From Moringa oleifera (Eukaryota > Streptophyta > Magnoliopsida > Brassicales > Moringaceae): a stretch of DNA of 64,000 bases. Of this stretch, positions 49,920 through 61,901 are shown one piece after another. Positions within the stretch are counted from its first letter, which is position 1, and every line of letters begins with the position of its first letter. Location: assembly GCA_021397835.1 (NCBI GenBank), contig JAJFZO010000609.1:4590001-4654000 (forward strand), read 5' to 3'. Made by a program: the position numbers and the translations under genes. The notes below the pieces were generated by a model. It was not told the DNA's origin. It worked only from the letters and a program-made list of their open reading frames with translations, and ran no database searches.

Positions 49920-52003
49920 TTTTTGCCAAAGCATTGCTTTGAAAGCACTATGGAGTATCCAATGCAAATACCAAAGAAAAAAGTTCATTTTGCATGTTCA
50001 AAAAGAAGAGTAAAAGCATCATATAATCTATTGCGGATTGAAACAAAAATGTCCAAAGATCTCTCTTGCTTAAAAACTTTACCAAAAAAATGTATATACA
50101 ATTACATACACAAACACGTAAAAGACATACAAACAAGAATATTACAGATTGAAAGCAAGAAATATGAATAATGCCCTTTTTTGGTTGCATGCAAAGAATA
50201 AAGCAAACTTATTTTGGATGATGACTATCAATTTCTATATAACTATAATAACTTCTATGTAAATTCAATGGCTCTATCTCGCTCGAATATGTCTAAAAAG
50301 TTGTGAATCAAACCAATAAAGAAGATTTCTATAAGAAAGAAATTTAGAAATGATGGCTAACTCCTTTTCTTTTTCTATTCTAGTTAAACAATGACATAAA
50401 AATAAGTACAATTCAAAACATCAAAATCAACGGTGATGAGTGCCTATCCTAGTTTATGAAAGGTGAGTTGTTCCAACAAAGAATCCATAAATACTATAAA
50501 CACACATGATGGCACAACTTACTAGTCATCGCATATTATTTAATTCATAGATCTCTAAGAGAATATTAACTTCAAAGGAAAAATGATTAACTTGATTAAA
50601 AAATACAAGTGACTAAAAAATTGACCTTCATTGAAATAAAGAAGAATAAAAAAAAAAAATTGAATTTGTATGCTTAGACATAACAGTGGAAGCATTAGCT
50701 AATTTATTGGGTGTTAAATCGACAATCTTATTTTGATATGAATACATAATAAGGTAGGTAAACATACAAATATGCAAGTTGTAGATTAAAAGCAAGAGAG
50801 AGAAAGATTGCCTTATTTTGGTTACATGCGAAAGAATAAAACAGGCGTTGTATTGATTGATGCAAATCCATTTCTTGAGTCCATATAACTATAACATATC
50901 CCCTTCCCCCCTTCCAAAAAAAAAAAAAAAGTTATCTCACCAAAACAATCCATAAAGCAGTGGATCAAATTAGTGAGAAGTCATCTATCAATAAAAGAAC
51001 ATTTAAAAATGATAAGTCAATCTCCTTATTTTTCTATTATGTTTAAATAGTTCCCATTAAAAAAAGCATAATTCACAAATTTAAAATCAATAGTAACATT
51101 TTTGGTGATCATGACACTGTACGATCAGCAGCTTATAATGAGGTGTTTTTAAAAAGGATCTACAAATACTATGAACAAACCCAATTGGACAACACTTATC
51201 AAACACTGCATGTTGATTAATTTGCAGATCTCCATAAAAATATCAAATGCAAATAAAAAAAAGATAAACTTGGTCAAATAATAGAAGTGACCAATAAAAA
51301 GATGAACTTGGTTTAAAAAATAAAAATGACTAGAAGATTAACTTTTACTAAAATATAAGAGTCTAAACAAAAAAATTCATTTTGTATGCCCAAATAGAAG
51401 TATGAAAGCATTGCCTAATTTATTGTGCATTAAATCAAGAGTTTATTGAAAAACAATTATTAGAAAATGTATATGCAATTACATACATAAATAAATAAGA
51501 TAAGCAAACAAGCAGATTATACGTTGAAAATGAAAAGGAAAAGATTGCCTTATTTTGGTTGACCTAAAAGAATCAAGTAGGCCCTGCTTTAGTTAACCTA
51601 AAAGAATCAAGTAGGCCTTGCTTTGGTTCCAAAAGAATAAAGTACGCCTTGTTTTGGACAACTATCCATTTGTTGGCTATATATACTATAACTTCCATAG
51701 AAAATCAATTGTTGTGACTCCATAAGACATAACTAAAAAGTTGTGTAATGAATGAAGAAGTCTTCTATTAACCAAAAAATGTTTAAATGGCTAACTCCTT
51801 TTCTTTTTTAATTCTAGTTAAAGAGTGGCACAAAAAAAGACATAGTTTAAAATATTAAAACACTAACCTTTTTAGTGACAAGAAACTACATGATGACTAA
51901 GTATCATAGATTTTTTAAGAGCTGAGGTGTTTTTAAGCAAGATCTACAAATACTATAAATAGACACAATTGGACAACATTTATCAAGTGTAATTTACTAA
52001 TCT
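49920..52003. repeat. Tandem array I, units of about 640-740 bp
   Basis: The marker ttgccttattttggtt(a/g) recurs at about 50169, 50810 and 51546 (spacing 641 and 736), after the tail of an earlier copy at 49920-50165. Each unit contains cataactataactt-like, ggctaactccttttct-like, gatctacaaatactat-like and gcattgcctaattta-like words in the same order. The third unit stops at about 52003. No coding sequence is recognised inside the units. Confidence 0.75.
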
Positions 52004-52193
52004 CTATAGCAACATTCCTAAGATCTCGTCAACTTTCATAGAAACAATAAAATCAAAAGAACTCGGGGTACACATGATTGTATGCAAAAGTTCTACAATA
52101 TCATAACTAAACGGCTCTTTTGTTGCTTCAAAAAATATTAGATGACTTCCACCTCTTAGGTCATTTGTACTAGCATTGGTTATAGAAGATAAA
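52004..52193 (-). other. Exon-like open stretch, unrecognised
   Basis: The minus strand reads TNDLRGGSHLIFFEATKEPF, then SYDIVELLHTIMCTPSSFDF and IVSMKVDE, free of stops for about 60 codons. An acceptor-like aatgctag lies just before TNDL. It resembles a conserved exon, but I cannot name its family. A second short piece at about 52230-52285 (ELDVHKKVK, stop, ELDIVSVKFK, donor GTATGAG) may belong to the same source gene. Confidence 0.4.
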
Positions 52194-52929
52194 AGTCAAA
52201 AAGAAACTACAAATATACTCATACCTTAAATTTCACTGATACAATATCAAGCTCCTACTTCACCTTTTTATGAACATCAAGCTCTACAAGTTAACAAAAA
52301 TGAAACAATAAGCAGAAATCACCAAGAAGTATACATAAATCCTTACAGAACATCTACGAGTCATACAATACATTTTCCTTCCAAAAGTGAGAAGAAAGGG
52401 TAAAAATAAATAAATAAAGAAATAAAAAATAAGTAAGAACAAGGAAAGGTTATGGGGATAAGAATATCTAATCATGTTACAGTTGGTCTTTGTTGCAAAC
52501 ATTTAACTTAAAAGGATGCCAAGGGTTCAACAATCAATTGCAATACACCCAAGAACTTACCAATTGAGGTCAGCCAAATCACCAAATACCATACACAAAT
52601 TCGCATAATTGTTCTTGAAGCAATGAACATCAAGAAAATAGTTTACGCAAAACCAGCATGCTAGTTACCAATATATAAAACTAAAAAGAATAATGACATC
52701 CATACTATTGACCACTTAATTCCTTAAATTGAAATATAGAATAAAGCATATGAAATAAAAGAAAGTTACAAAACTGGTTTGTTTTAAGATGCTCTAAAAC
52801 ATCATAACAAAACTAAAATATTCAGTATAGGATATTGAAAAGATTTTGCCCAGAAAAGGAAAATGGAAAAGCCAATAAAACAAGGATATCGCTCTGCAAA
52901 ATACCACCTATGAATGCTTTTGTTCATGT

Positions 52930-53386
52930 AGAAACAGGTTGGCCCTTAATACCTTCCTCTTTTATTGGAGTGTACATAGCCACTAGTCACTACCCCCACA
53001 TCATCAATATTAGCTTTGTATATCCTCCCTGTCTCTTCTACAGTATCAGTAAATGAGTCTATACAAAAATAAAACTTCTAAGAAACTAAGGGATATAGTA
53101 CTAGCTAATTATTTCTAAGAGAATATCTAATCTATGAAGTAAAAACGTGTCATAAGTTAGCTAATAAAAATATAACTGGAACCAGTAGGATAGTAAAAGG
53201 CACAATATAAATAAATACTAGAGCCTATATACACTAGAAAAACAGTTACACTAACCAGTTCCTTTATTCTCATGTAACCGTTCAAACTTGCTAGGCCCTC
53301 TTTACCTCCGAAGTACTCTCTAAATCCTTTGATAATACTTCCTTCAATGGTATCTCTGATAATTCGGACATTACTAATGGATGGAG
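52930..53386 (-). pseudogene. AIR9-like A9-domain fragment (two exons)
   Basis: AIR9 is a large microtubule-associated plant protein built of repeated A9 domains. Exon 53256-53386 (acceptor gatgacag, donor GTTAGT) reads APSISNVRIIRDTIEGSIIK, then GFREYFGGKEG and, after a one-base deletion, PSKFERLHENKGT. That matches the A9 pattern SISNVxIxGDxxEGSTIKGxGxYFGGxEGPSKFEWLRENK. The next exon, from 53037 down, reads IYKANIDDVG and, after another shift, MYTPIKEEGIKGQPVST, the end of the domain. The two frameshifts and the absence of the rest of a gene of well over a thousand codons mark it as a fragment. Confidence 0.7.
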
Positions 53387-53699
53387 CTGTCATCAGGTAA
53401 CATAATCATTTTTTCATCCATTATCACCATTTTTAAAGATTTAAAAAGATTAGCAATGGAGAATGTTCAAACAGTTGTAAAGAAAAACACATATGAGCTA
53501 TGAGACATGATAATAATCGACCCTTAAATTTTAATGAGATAGTGTCAGAACAAGCAGTTGGCATACTTAATCAAATTTAAAAAGGCAAACATAAAGCACA
53601 GGCATACACAGACACACAACCACATGGAGTAATGACATATACATATACAAATCCCTAAGGACACATGTAAAAGTAATACAAACACTCAAGCAAACAGAA

Positions 53700-56600
53700 A
53701 AAGAAAAAGAGATGAAAGCATGTCTAAGAAAATCGAGAAAAAAATTTAAATTAGAAAATGAATAATCAAATAAAGAAAATTTAAAACATAAAAAAATCAA
53801 AAAAATTTTTTAAAAAATATAACACCAATGGAGGTTTAACAACAAAAAGATAAGCCAAATATAGGAATCCATACCTAAACCTACCGAAGAAGCAACAAAA
53901 AAAAACCATTTTACTGCTACAACTGCTGCTAGTGCTGGTGCTAAATGAGTGCTACCACTAAGCAACAAAAAAACATATGATTATGAGGCATAGAAAAATA
54001 TTACCAATAAAGGTGTTATTTGGCAAGATAATAAGGATGCACAAGGGATGGTAGAATCCTCCCTTAACAATAAATGGATAAGCCACCATGTAGGAAACCT
54101 CATTTGAAGCTACCGAGCGAATAATCGATTATCATGCCATTACTCATTCTTCATCATTGCCTGCAAAATCTTTGCAACATCACGCTCAAAAAAACCATTA
54201 CAGTTAGAGTTGCTGTAAAGTAAACCTCCAAAAAAAAATAAAATATTCATAGTTTATAACTTGTTATTCCTAAAAGACATATTAACAAGATGAAAGCATA
54301 TCTAAGAAAATTGAGGAAAAAAAATTAGAAAATGAATAATCAAATAAAGAAAATTTATCATATAAAAAATCAAAAAAGTTGAAAAAATTCTAATTCCAAT
54401 GGAGGTTTAACAGCCAAAAGATAAGCCCCAATGTAGGAATCCATACGTGCACCTATCGAAGAAGAAATAAAAAAAACCTGTTTATTGCTATAGCTAGTGC
54501 TACTAGTAGTACTAGATCACTACTACTGCTAACCAACAAAAGAACATAAAATTATGATGCATGAAAAATTATTATCGATAAAGGTGCTATTTTTCAAGAT
54601 AATAAGTATTTACAAAGGATGGAAGAATCCTCCCTTAACGATAAATGGATAAGCCCCATAGACGAAATCTTATTTGAAGATACGAAGGGAACAATCGATT
54701 GTCCTACCATTGCTCCTTCTTCATCATTGCTTGCAGAATCTTTGCAACATCGTGCTCAAAAGAAATATTAGTCTCAGAGTTGCTGTAAAGAAAACCATCC
54801 AAAAATTCAAAAATAAATAATCAAATGAAGAAAATTTATAACATAAAAAATAAAAAAAAAATTGAAAAAAATCCAATACCAATAGAGGTTTAACAATAAA
54901 AAGATAAGCCCAAATGTTAGAATTCATACTTGTACCTATCGAATAAGCAACAAAAAATACCAGTTCATTGCCACAACTACTGCTACTGCTAGTGCTAGAT
55001 CAGTGCTACTACTAAGCAACAAAAAAACATAAGATTATCATGCATAGAAAAATATTGCCGATATAAATGTTATTTTTCAAGATAATAAGTATGTATAAGG
55101 GATGGTAGAATCCTCCCTTAACAATAAATGGATATGCCCCCATGTAGGAAACCTTATTTGAAGTTACCAAGGGAATAATCGATTGTCGTGCCATTGCTCC
55201 TTCATCATTATGTGCAGAATCTTTGCACTATCATGCTCAAAAGAACCATTAGTCTCAGAGTTGCTATAAAGTAAACCATCTAAAACAAATATATATAAGG
55301 AGTTTGCAACTTATCCTTTCCTAAAAAACATTTTAACAAGATGAAAGCATGTCTAATAAAATCGAAGAAAAAAATAAAATTAAAAAATAAATAATCAAAT
55401 CAAGAAAATTTATAACATAAAAAATCAAAAAGTTGAAAATAATCCAATACCAATGGAGCTCTCACAATAAAAAGATAAGCCCGAATGGAGGAATCCACAC
55501 CTGTGCATATTAAAGTAGCAACAAAAAATACCAGTTTATTGTAACAGTTACAGTTACTGTTAGTACTAGATCACTGTTACTGCTAAGCAACCCAAAAACA
55601 TATGATTATGAGGCATAGAAAAATATTACTGATAAAGGTGCTATTTTCCAAGATAATAAGTATGTACAAGGGATGGTAGCATCCTCTATCACAATAAATG
55701 GATAAGCCTCCTTAAAGGAAACCTTATTTGGCGTTACCAAGGGAACAATTGATTATCTTGCCATTGCTCCTTCTTCATCATTATGGGCAAAATCTTGGCA
55801 ACATCGTGCTCACAATAAACATTAGTCTAAGAGTTGCTATAAAGTAAACCATCTAAAACAATATATATATATATATATTAGGAGTTTGTAACTTTTCATA
55901 TATATATATATATTAGGAGTTTGTAACTTTTCATTCCTAAAAAACATATTAACAAAATGAAAACATGTCTAAGAAAATCGAGAAAGAAATAAAATTAGAA
56001 AATAAATAATCAAATCATGAAAATTTATAACATAAAAAATTAAAAAAGTTTAAAAAAATCCATTACTAATGGAGGTATAACAATCAAAAGATAAGCTCCA
56101 GTGTAGGAATCCACACCTGCACGTACCGAAGAAGCAACAAAAAATACCACTTTATTGCTACGGCTAGTGTTAGATCAGTGTTAATGCTAAAAACCAAAAA
56201 AACATACGATTATGATGCATTAAAAACAAATTACCGATAAAGGTGCTATTTTCCAAGATAATAAGTATGTACATGGAATGGTAGAATCCTCCCTCAATAA
56301 TAAATGGATAAGCGCCCATATAGGAAACCTTATTTGGTGTTACCAAGGGAACAATCGATTGTCCTCCCATTGCTCCTTCTTCATCATTGCTTACAGAATC
56401 TTTGCAAGATCGTCCTCAAAAGAAACATTAGTCTCAAAGTTGCTATACATTAAACAATCCAAAACAAAAAAAAAAAAAGTTTGTAACTTATCATTCCTAA
56501 AAAACATATTAACAAGATGAAAGCATGTGTGAGAAATCAAGGAAAAAAATAAAATTAAAAATAAATAATCAAATCAAGAAAATTTATAACATAAAAAATC

Positions 56601-56819
56601 AAAAAAGTTGAAAAAAAATCCAATACCAATGGAGGTTTAACAATAAAAAGATAAGCGCGAGTGTAAGAATCCATACGTGCACCTATCGAAGAAGCAATAC
56701 ATAATACGAGTTTATTGCTACATCTACTACTATTGCTAGTGCTAAGCAACAAAAAAACATACTATTACGATGCATAGAAAAATATTACCGATAAAGGTGC
56801 TATTTTCCAAGATAATAAT
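53700..56819 (-). repeat. Tandem array II, about six units of 480-610 bp
   Basis: The marker (a/g)aaggtgctatttt-ccaagataataag stands at about 54011, 54581, 55065, 55634, 56240 and 56793. Each unit also holds gatgaaagcatgtctaag-like, ccaatggaggtttaaca-like and gaatcctcccttaa-like words. On the minus strand each unit carries an exon-like stretch, best seen at 55020-55194 and 56180-56370: QSIVPLVTPNKVSYMGAYPF, then FYHSMYILIILENSTFIGN. Other copies are frameshifted. I do not recognise the product. Short (GCT/ACT)n tracts occur in every unit. Confidence 0.75.
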
Positions 56820-56844
56820 GTAACAGTTGATGAATTTTTTTACG

Positions 56845-57160
56845 TATAACTAACTAGCAAGCTTAAAAGCATTGATAAAGAGGCCATAAGTGAAACCCAT
56901 CTTGAAGTTTTTTAGGAGAGTAATAGGAAAAAGTTACCTTGGGTCAACAATAATAAAACATTGTAATATACTCTGTTAGGACAACACATAGTTTAGCGGC
57001 GATAATATCACTAACTCTTTGAGCTCCAAATGAGAAAGAGATTTTTTTCTGCCATATAAAAGCCACCCAACAAAGAGATGTGACTTAAATTCCATAGAAA
57101 TGAATATTAAAATAGGAAAAACATTTTCGAGAATAACCAAATCTAAATTCATTATCAAGA
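56845..57160 (-). pseudogene. YCF20-like C-terminal fragment, copy 1
   Basis: Reads VGWLLYGRKKSLS, then frame-shifted VSDIIAAKLCVVLTEYITMF and, after the intron-like junction AAG|GTAACTTT, pieces of NFKMGFTYGLF. YCF20 (DUF565) proteins are small plastid membrane proteins whose C-terminus ends GLFIDAFKLxS. Shifts and a stop inactivate this copy. Confidence 0.6.
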
Positions 57161-57565
57161 AAAAAAATCAACCTTCGGGTGCTTTCTCAGGATGCTCAAC
57201 TTACGATTATGCAATGCTGCAATATTTTCATTCTGATCACCAAGTAACGTAACCTATAAATGCTGACTTTAATTAGAAAATAGGATGCATATCTAAACTA
57301 CTACTTCATCTAAACTGTTACTGCAATGGCTACTGCTGCCCTACTGCCTACTGCATTTAAATTACTACTGCTACTACTTACAGCATCTAAACTGCAACTG
57401 CTATACTCCTATTGCTATACTGCCACTGCTGTACTCCTATCCTGCTAAAGCTATGCTGCAATACTACTACTGCTGCTACACTGGTAGACTACCATACTGT
57501 CACACACATGTATAAAATGTTGCTAAAACACTTACAGTAAGTGATGTTTCACAAGGGTGACTCAC

Positions 57566-57646
57566 CTCATCAACAAATATAAAAACAAGGGCTAGCTTGC
57601 CGGAAAAGCAGAAAAGAGCCTTTTGAGCTTTCCACCATTTCCAAAC
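57566..57646 (-). pseudogene. AAA-ATPase Walker B exon, copy 1
   Basis: Bounded by the acceptor catag and donor GTGAGTC. It reads RFGNGGKLKRLFSAF in one frame and KLALVFIFVDE in another, a shifted version of the AAA pattern WFGDAEKLTKALFSFASKLAPVIIFVDE that contains the Walker B Asp-Glu pair. The exons for Walker A and the sensor motifs are absent. Confidence 0.6.
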
Positions 57647-58024
57647 CTATGTAACATGTGAGAAAAGTAACATAAAAGAAGAATAAGGAAATGATGAGGC
57701 AGGCAATCAAAAAGATCAGCAGAAAGTCAAAAATGAATATCAAGAATAAGAAACAAAAGTTAAGAAAAGGTATGGCTCGAAATAGCCATAAAATATATCT
57801 GGTGGAATTTTTCGAAAAACATCTATGTAAAGAAGTTAATGTAAATTTTACAGAATCATGGGTGTAAAGTAGTGAAGATAGATTTTGCAAAAAAAATTTT
57901 CATAAGGGATCCAACATAGAGATTTTACAAAAATCATCTCCATAAACAAGTTGACATAGATATTCCACCCAACAAAGAGCATGCTGCTCAAAAGAAAGTA
58001 ATAGTTGAAGAATTTTCTCAAGCA

Positions 58025-58370
58025 TAACTAACTAGCATGCTTAAAAGCATTCGATAAAAAGGCCATAAGTAAAACTCATCTTGAATTTTTTTAAGAGTGC
58101 AATAGGAAAAGTTACCTTTGGTCGACTGTAATAGAACTTCGTAACATACTCTATTAGGAGAACATATAATACAGCAGTGATGATACCACTGACTCCTAGA
58201 GCTCCAAATGACAAAGGTTTTTTTCTACCATATGAAAGCCACCCAACAAGGAAATGTAATTCATAATAATGAATATTAAAATGAGAAAAACATTGTACAA
58301 AATAATCAAATGTAAATTCAGCATCAAGAAAAAGAATCAACCTTTGGGTGCCTTCTCGATACTCCATTCA
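58025..58370 (-). pseudogene. YCF20-like C-terminal fragment, copy 2 (longest open frame)
   Basis: The best of the five for the upstream part: FLVGWLSYGRKKPLSFGALG, then VSGIITAVLYVLLIEYVTKF, YYSRPK and VTFPIALLKKFKMSFTYGLF, ending IECF where the family has IDAFKLAS. The open frame runs 58041-58367. The similarity is to the C-terminal half of ycf20-like proteins. The N-terminal exons are missing. Confidence 0.65.
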
Positions 58371-58578
58371 CGGTCATGCAATTCTACAATATTTCTATTT
58401 TGATCATAGGGTAGCTTAACCATCTAAACTGCTACTGCTACTATTGTATTACTATCTTGCCACAGCTATGCTACTACACTGCTGTTGTTACACTACGATA
58501 CCACTACACTGCTATACAGATATATAAAATACAGTTAAAACACTTACCTCAGGTCATGTTTTCACAGAAAAGACTCAC

Positions 58579-58658
58579 CTAATCAACAAATATAATGACA
58601 GGGGTTAGCTTGCTGGCAAAAGAGAAAAGAGTCTTTTAAGCTTTCAAGCATCTCCAAA
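58579..58658 (-). pseudogene. AAA-ATPase Walker B exon, copy 2
   Basis: After acceptor actgtagt-like sequence it gives FGDA, a one-base shift, then KLKRLFSFASKLTPVIIFVD and a stop replacing Glu, followed by donor GTGAGTC. It is the clearest of the four copies for the AAA assignment (family: LFSFASKLAPVIIFVDEVDSLLG). Confidence 0.7.
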
Positions 58659-59019
58659 CTACTGTAATATGTGAAGAAAGTAACATAGAAGAAGAACAAG
58701 GAAATGATGATGAATTCAAGAAGATCGGCAGAAAGTCAAAGTTGAATACCTAGAATAAGAAACAAAAGTTTAGAAAAGGTAAGGCTCAAAATAGCCAACA
58801 AATATATTTGGTGGAATTTTACGAAAAACATCAATGTAGAGAAGTCAAGATAGATTTTATGGCTATAGAGTAGTCAAGATAAATTTTACAGAAAAAATCT
58901 CCATAAAGGATCTATGACAAAGATTTTATAGAAATCATCTCCATAAATAAGTTGACGGAGATGTCTCTCCCAACAAAGAGCATGTTACTCAAAAGAATGT
59001 AACTATTAAAGAGTTTTTT

Positions 59020-59345
59020 CAGGCATAACTAACTAGCAACCTTAGAAGCATCGATAAAGAGGGTGAAACCCATCTTGAAGTTTTTTCGGAGAGCAATAGG
59101 AAAAGTTACCTTGGGTCGACTGTAATAAAACCTGGTAACATACTCTGTTAGAAAAACACACAACGATAATATCACTTACTCCTAGAGCTCTAAATGACAA
59201 AGATTATTCCATAGAAAAGCCACCCAAGAATGAGATGTAACTTGAATTCTGTAAGAATGAATATTAAAATAAGAAAAACATTGTACAAAATAACAAAAAT
59301 CAAAATTCTGTATTAAGAAAAAGAATTAACCTTCGGGTGCCTTCT
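59020..59345 (-). pseudogene. YCF20-like C-terminal fragment, copy 3
   Basis: Same order of pieces as copy 2 (SRPKVTFPIAL, KNFKMGF), with deletions around the middle of the upstream exon and before the final codons. Confidence 0.5.
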
Positions 59346-59779
59346 CTGGATACTCCACTTACGGTTATGCAATACTGCAATATTTTCATTCTGATTACAG
59401 AGTAGCTGAACCTCTAGATGCTGACTCTAATTAAAAAATACAATGCATATCTAAACTGCTACTCCATCTAAACTACTGCTGCAATGGCTATTGCTGCCCA
59501 ATCTAAACTATTACTGCCACTGCCCCCATCTAAACTGCTCCTGCTACTGCTACTGCTGACTGCCTACTGCATCTAAATTACTACTGCTGATGCCTACAGC
59601 ATCTAAACTGCAAATGCTATACTCGTATTATTATACTGCCACTACTGTACTGTAATCCTGTTAAAGCTATGTTGCTATATTGCTACTGCTGTTGCACTCG
59701 TATACTGCCAGACTGCTATACAAACGTATTAAATGCAGCTAAGATACCTAGTGCAGGTCATATTTCATAGGAGTGACTC

Positions 59780-59870
59780 ACCTCATCAACAAATATACTG
59801 ACAAGGGCTAGCTTGCTAGCAAAGCATAAATGAGTCTTTTGAGCTTTCCACCATCTTTAAACCACTGTAA
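59780..59870 (-). pseudogene. AAA-ATPase Walker B exon, copy 3
   Basis: Contains CFASKLALVSIFVDE followed by donor GTGAGTC. The start of the exon is degraded. Confidence 0.55.
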
Positions 59871-60209
59871 CATGTGAAGAAAGTAACAAACAAGAAAATG
59901 ATGGGGCAATCAAAAAGATCAACAAAAAGTCAAAAATGAATATCAAGAATAAGAAACAAAAGTTCACACTCAAAATAGCCAACAAATATATCAAGTGGAA
60001 TTTAATAAAAAAACGTCTATGTAGAGAAGTCAAGATAGATTCACAGAGTCAGGGTTGTAGAGTAGTGAAGATAGATTTTACGAAAAAAATCTCTATAGAG
60101 GATCCAATACAGAGATTTTAAAGAAATCATCTCCACAGACAAGTTGATAGAGATATTCCTCCCAGTAAAGAGCATGCTGCTCAAAAGAATGCAACAGTTG
60201 AATTTTTTC

Positions 60210-60490
60210 ACGTATAACTAACTAGCAAGCTTAAAAGCATTGGTAAAGAGCCATAAGTGAAACCCATCTTGAAGTTTTTTAGGAGAGCAATAGGAAAAGT
60301 TACCTTAGGAGAACACATAATACAACAACGATAATATCAGTTACTCCTAGAGCTCCAATTTGCTACAGAAAAGCCACCCAACAGGGAGATGTAACATGAA
60401 TTCGATAGAAATTAATATTAAAAATAAGAAAAACATTGTACAAAATAACAAAATCAAAATTATGTATCAAAAAAAAGAATCAACCTTCGG
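60210..60490 (-). pseudogene. YCF20-like C-terminal fragment, copy 4
   Basis: Retains the terminal exon pattern (FKMGFTYG), but the preceding exon has lost about 40 bases relative to the other copies. Confidence 0.5.
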
Positions 60491-60849
60491 ATGCTTTTTC
60501 TAGGTACTAGCAATGCTGCAATATTTTTATTCTGATCACAGAGTAGTTGAATTTCTCGATACTGACTCTAATTAGAAAATAGGATCATATTTATACTGCT
60601 ACTCCATCTAAACTAGTATTGTGATGGCTATTGCTGCCCCATGTATACTGCTAGTGCTACTGCCAACTACATTTAAACAGCAATTACTATACTCCTACTA
60701 CAATATTGCTACTGCTGTACTACTATCCTGCTACTGCTATGCTAATGCTGCTACTGCTGGTGTTATACTGCCATACTACCATATTGCTATACTCATATAT
60801 AAAATCCAGCTAAAACACTTACTGCATGTCATATTTCATAGGAGTGACT

Positions 60850-60945
60850 CATCTCATAAACAAATATCCTGAAAAGGCTAGCTTTCTATCAAATAAGAAA
60901 AGAGCCTTTTAAGCTTTCCAGCATCGCCGAACCACAGTAACATGA
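60850..60945 (-). pseudogene. AAA-ATPase Walker B exon, copy 4
   Basis: Degraded counterpart of copies 1-3 at the same place in the unit. Recognised mainly by alignment to them. Confidence 0.45.
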
Positions 60946-61297
60946 AAAGAAAGTAACGTAAAAGAAGAATAAGGAAATGATGAGGCAATCAAGAAGATCA
61001 GTAGAAAGTCAAAAATGAATATCAAGAATAAGAAGTAAAAGTTCAGAAAATATACGGTTCGAAATAGCCAACAAATATATCTGGTGGAATTTTATGAAAA
61101 ACGTCTATGTAGAGAAGTCAAGATAGATTTTACAGAATCAGGGTTATAAAGTAGTCAAGATAGATTTTACGAAAAAAAAAAAATCTCAAAGATCTTATAG
61201 AAATCATCTTCATAGGCAAGTTGACAGAGATATTCCTCCTAGCAAAGAGCATATTGCTCAAAAGAATGTAACACTTGAAGAGTTTTTTCATGTATAA

Positions 61298-61640
61298 CTA
61301 GCTAGCAAGCTTAAAAGCATCGAGAAAGAGGCCATAAGTGAAACCCATCTTGAAGTTTTTTAGGAGAGCAATCGGAAAATTTACCTAGGGTCGACAGTAA
61401 TAGAACTTCGTAACATACTCTGTTAAGTGAACACATAGTACAGCGGCGATAATATTACTCACTGCTGGAGCTCCAAATGAGAAAGAGATTTTTTCTTCCA
61501 TATAAAAGCCACCCAACAAGGAGATGTAACTTGAATTCCATAAAAATGAATATCAAAATAAGAAAAACATTGTCTAGAATAACCAAATCTAAATTCAATA
61601 TCAAAAAAAAGAATCAACCTTTCAGGTGCCTTCTCTCGAT
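61298..61640 (-). pseudogene. YCF20-like C-terminal fragment, copy 5 (intact last exon)
   Basis: The last exon reads VNFPIALLKNFKMGFTYGLF, then LDAFKLAS and a TAG stop, free of lesions. It matches the C-terminal signature of ycf20-like proteins. The exon before it has a frameshift in the lysine run after GRK and a stop at its donor, so the copy as a whole is not functional. Confidence 0.65.
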
Positions 61641-61901
61641 ACTCCACCTACGATTGTGCAATGCTGCAATATTTCAATTCTAATCACAGAGTGGCTGAAA
61701 CTCTGGATGCTGACTCTAACTAGAAAATAGGATGTGTATCTAAACCGATACTCCATCTAAACTGCTACTGCGATGGCTACTGCTGCCCCATCTAAACGGC
61801 TACTGCCACTGCCTATAGCATCAAAGCTGCTACTGCTACTAACATGATGAATTCTGAAAACAAATCTTATACCTTGAAGCAGCATGTAATCCATGGAAGG
61901 A

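Larger units (their letters stand above)
56820..61860 (-). repeat. Tandem array III, five units of about 1.0-1.2 kb carrying two kinds of gene fragment
   Basis: The marker taactaactagcaagcttaa recurs at about 56847, 58024, 59024, 60214 and 61295 (spacing 1177, 1000, 1190, 1081). In minus-strand order a complete unit holds an AAA-ATPase Walker B exon, a (CTG/CTA)n-rich block, a short exon-like piece (QNENIAALHNRK) and YCF20-like C-terminal exons. The last unit (61260-61860) lacks the AAA part. It adjoins array II at 56819 and the CHUP1-like fragment at about 61870. Confidence 0.8.
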
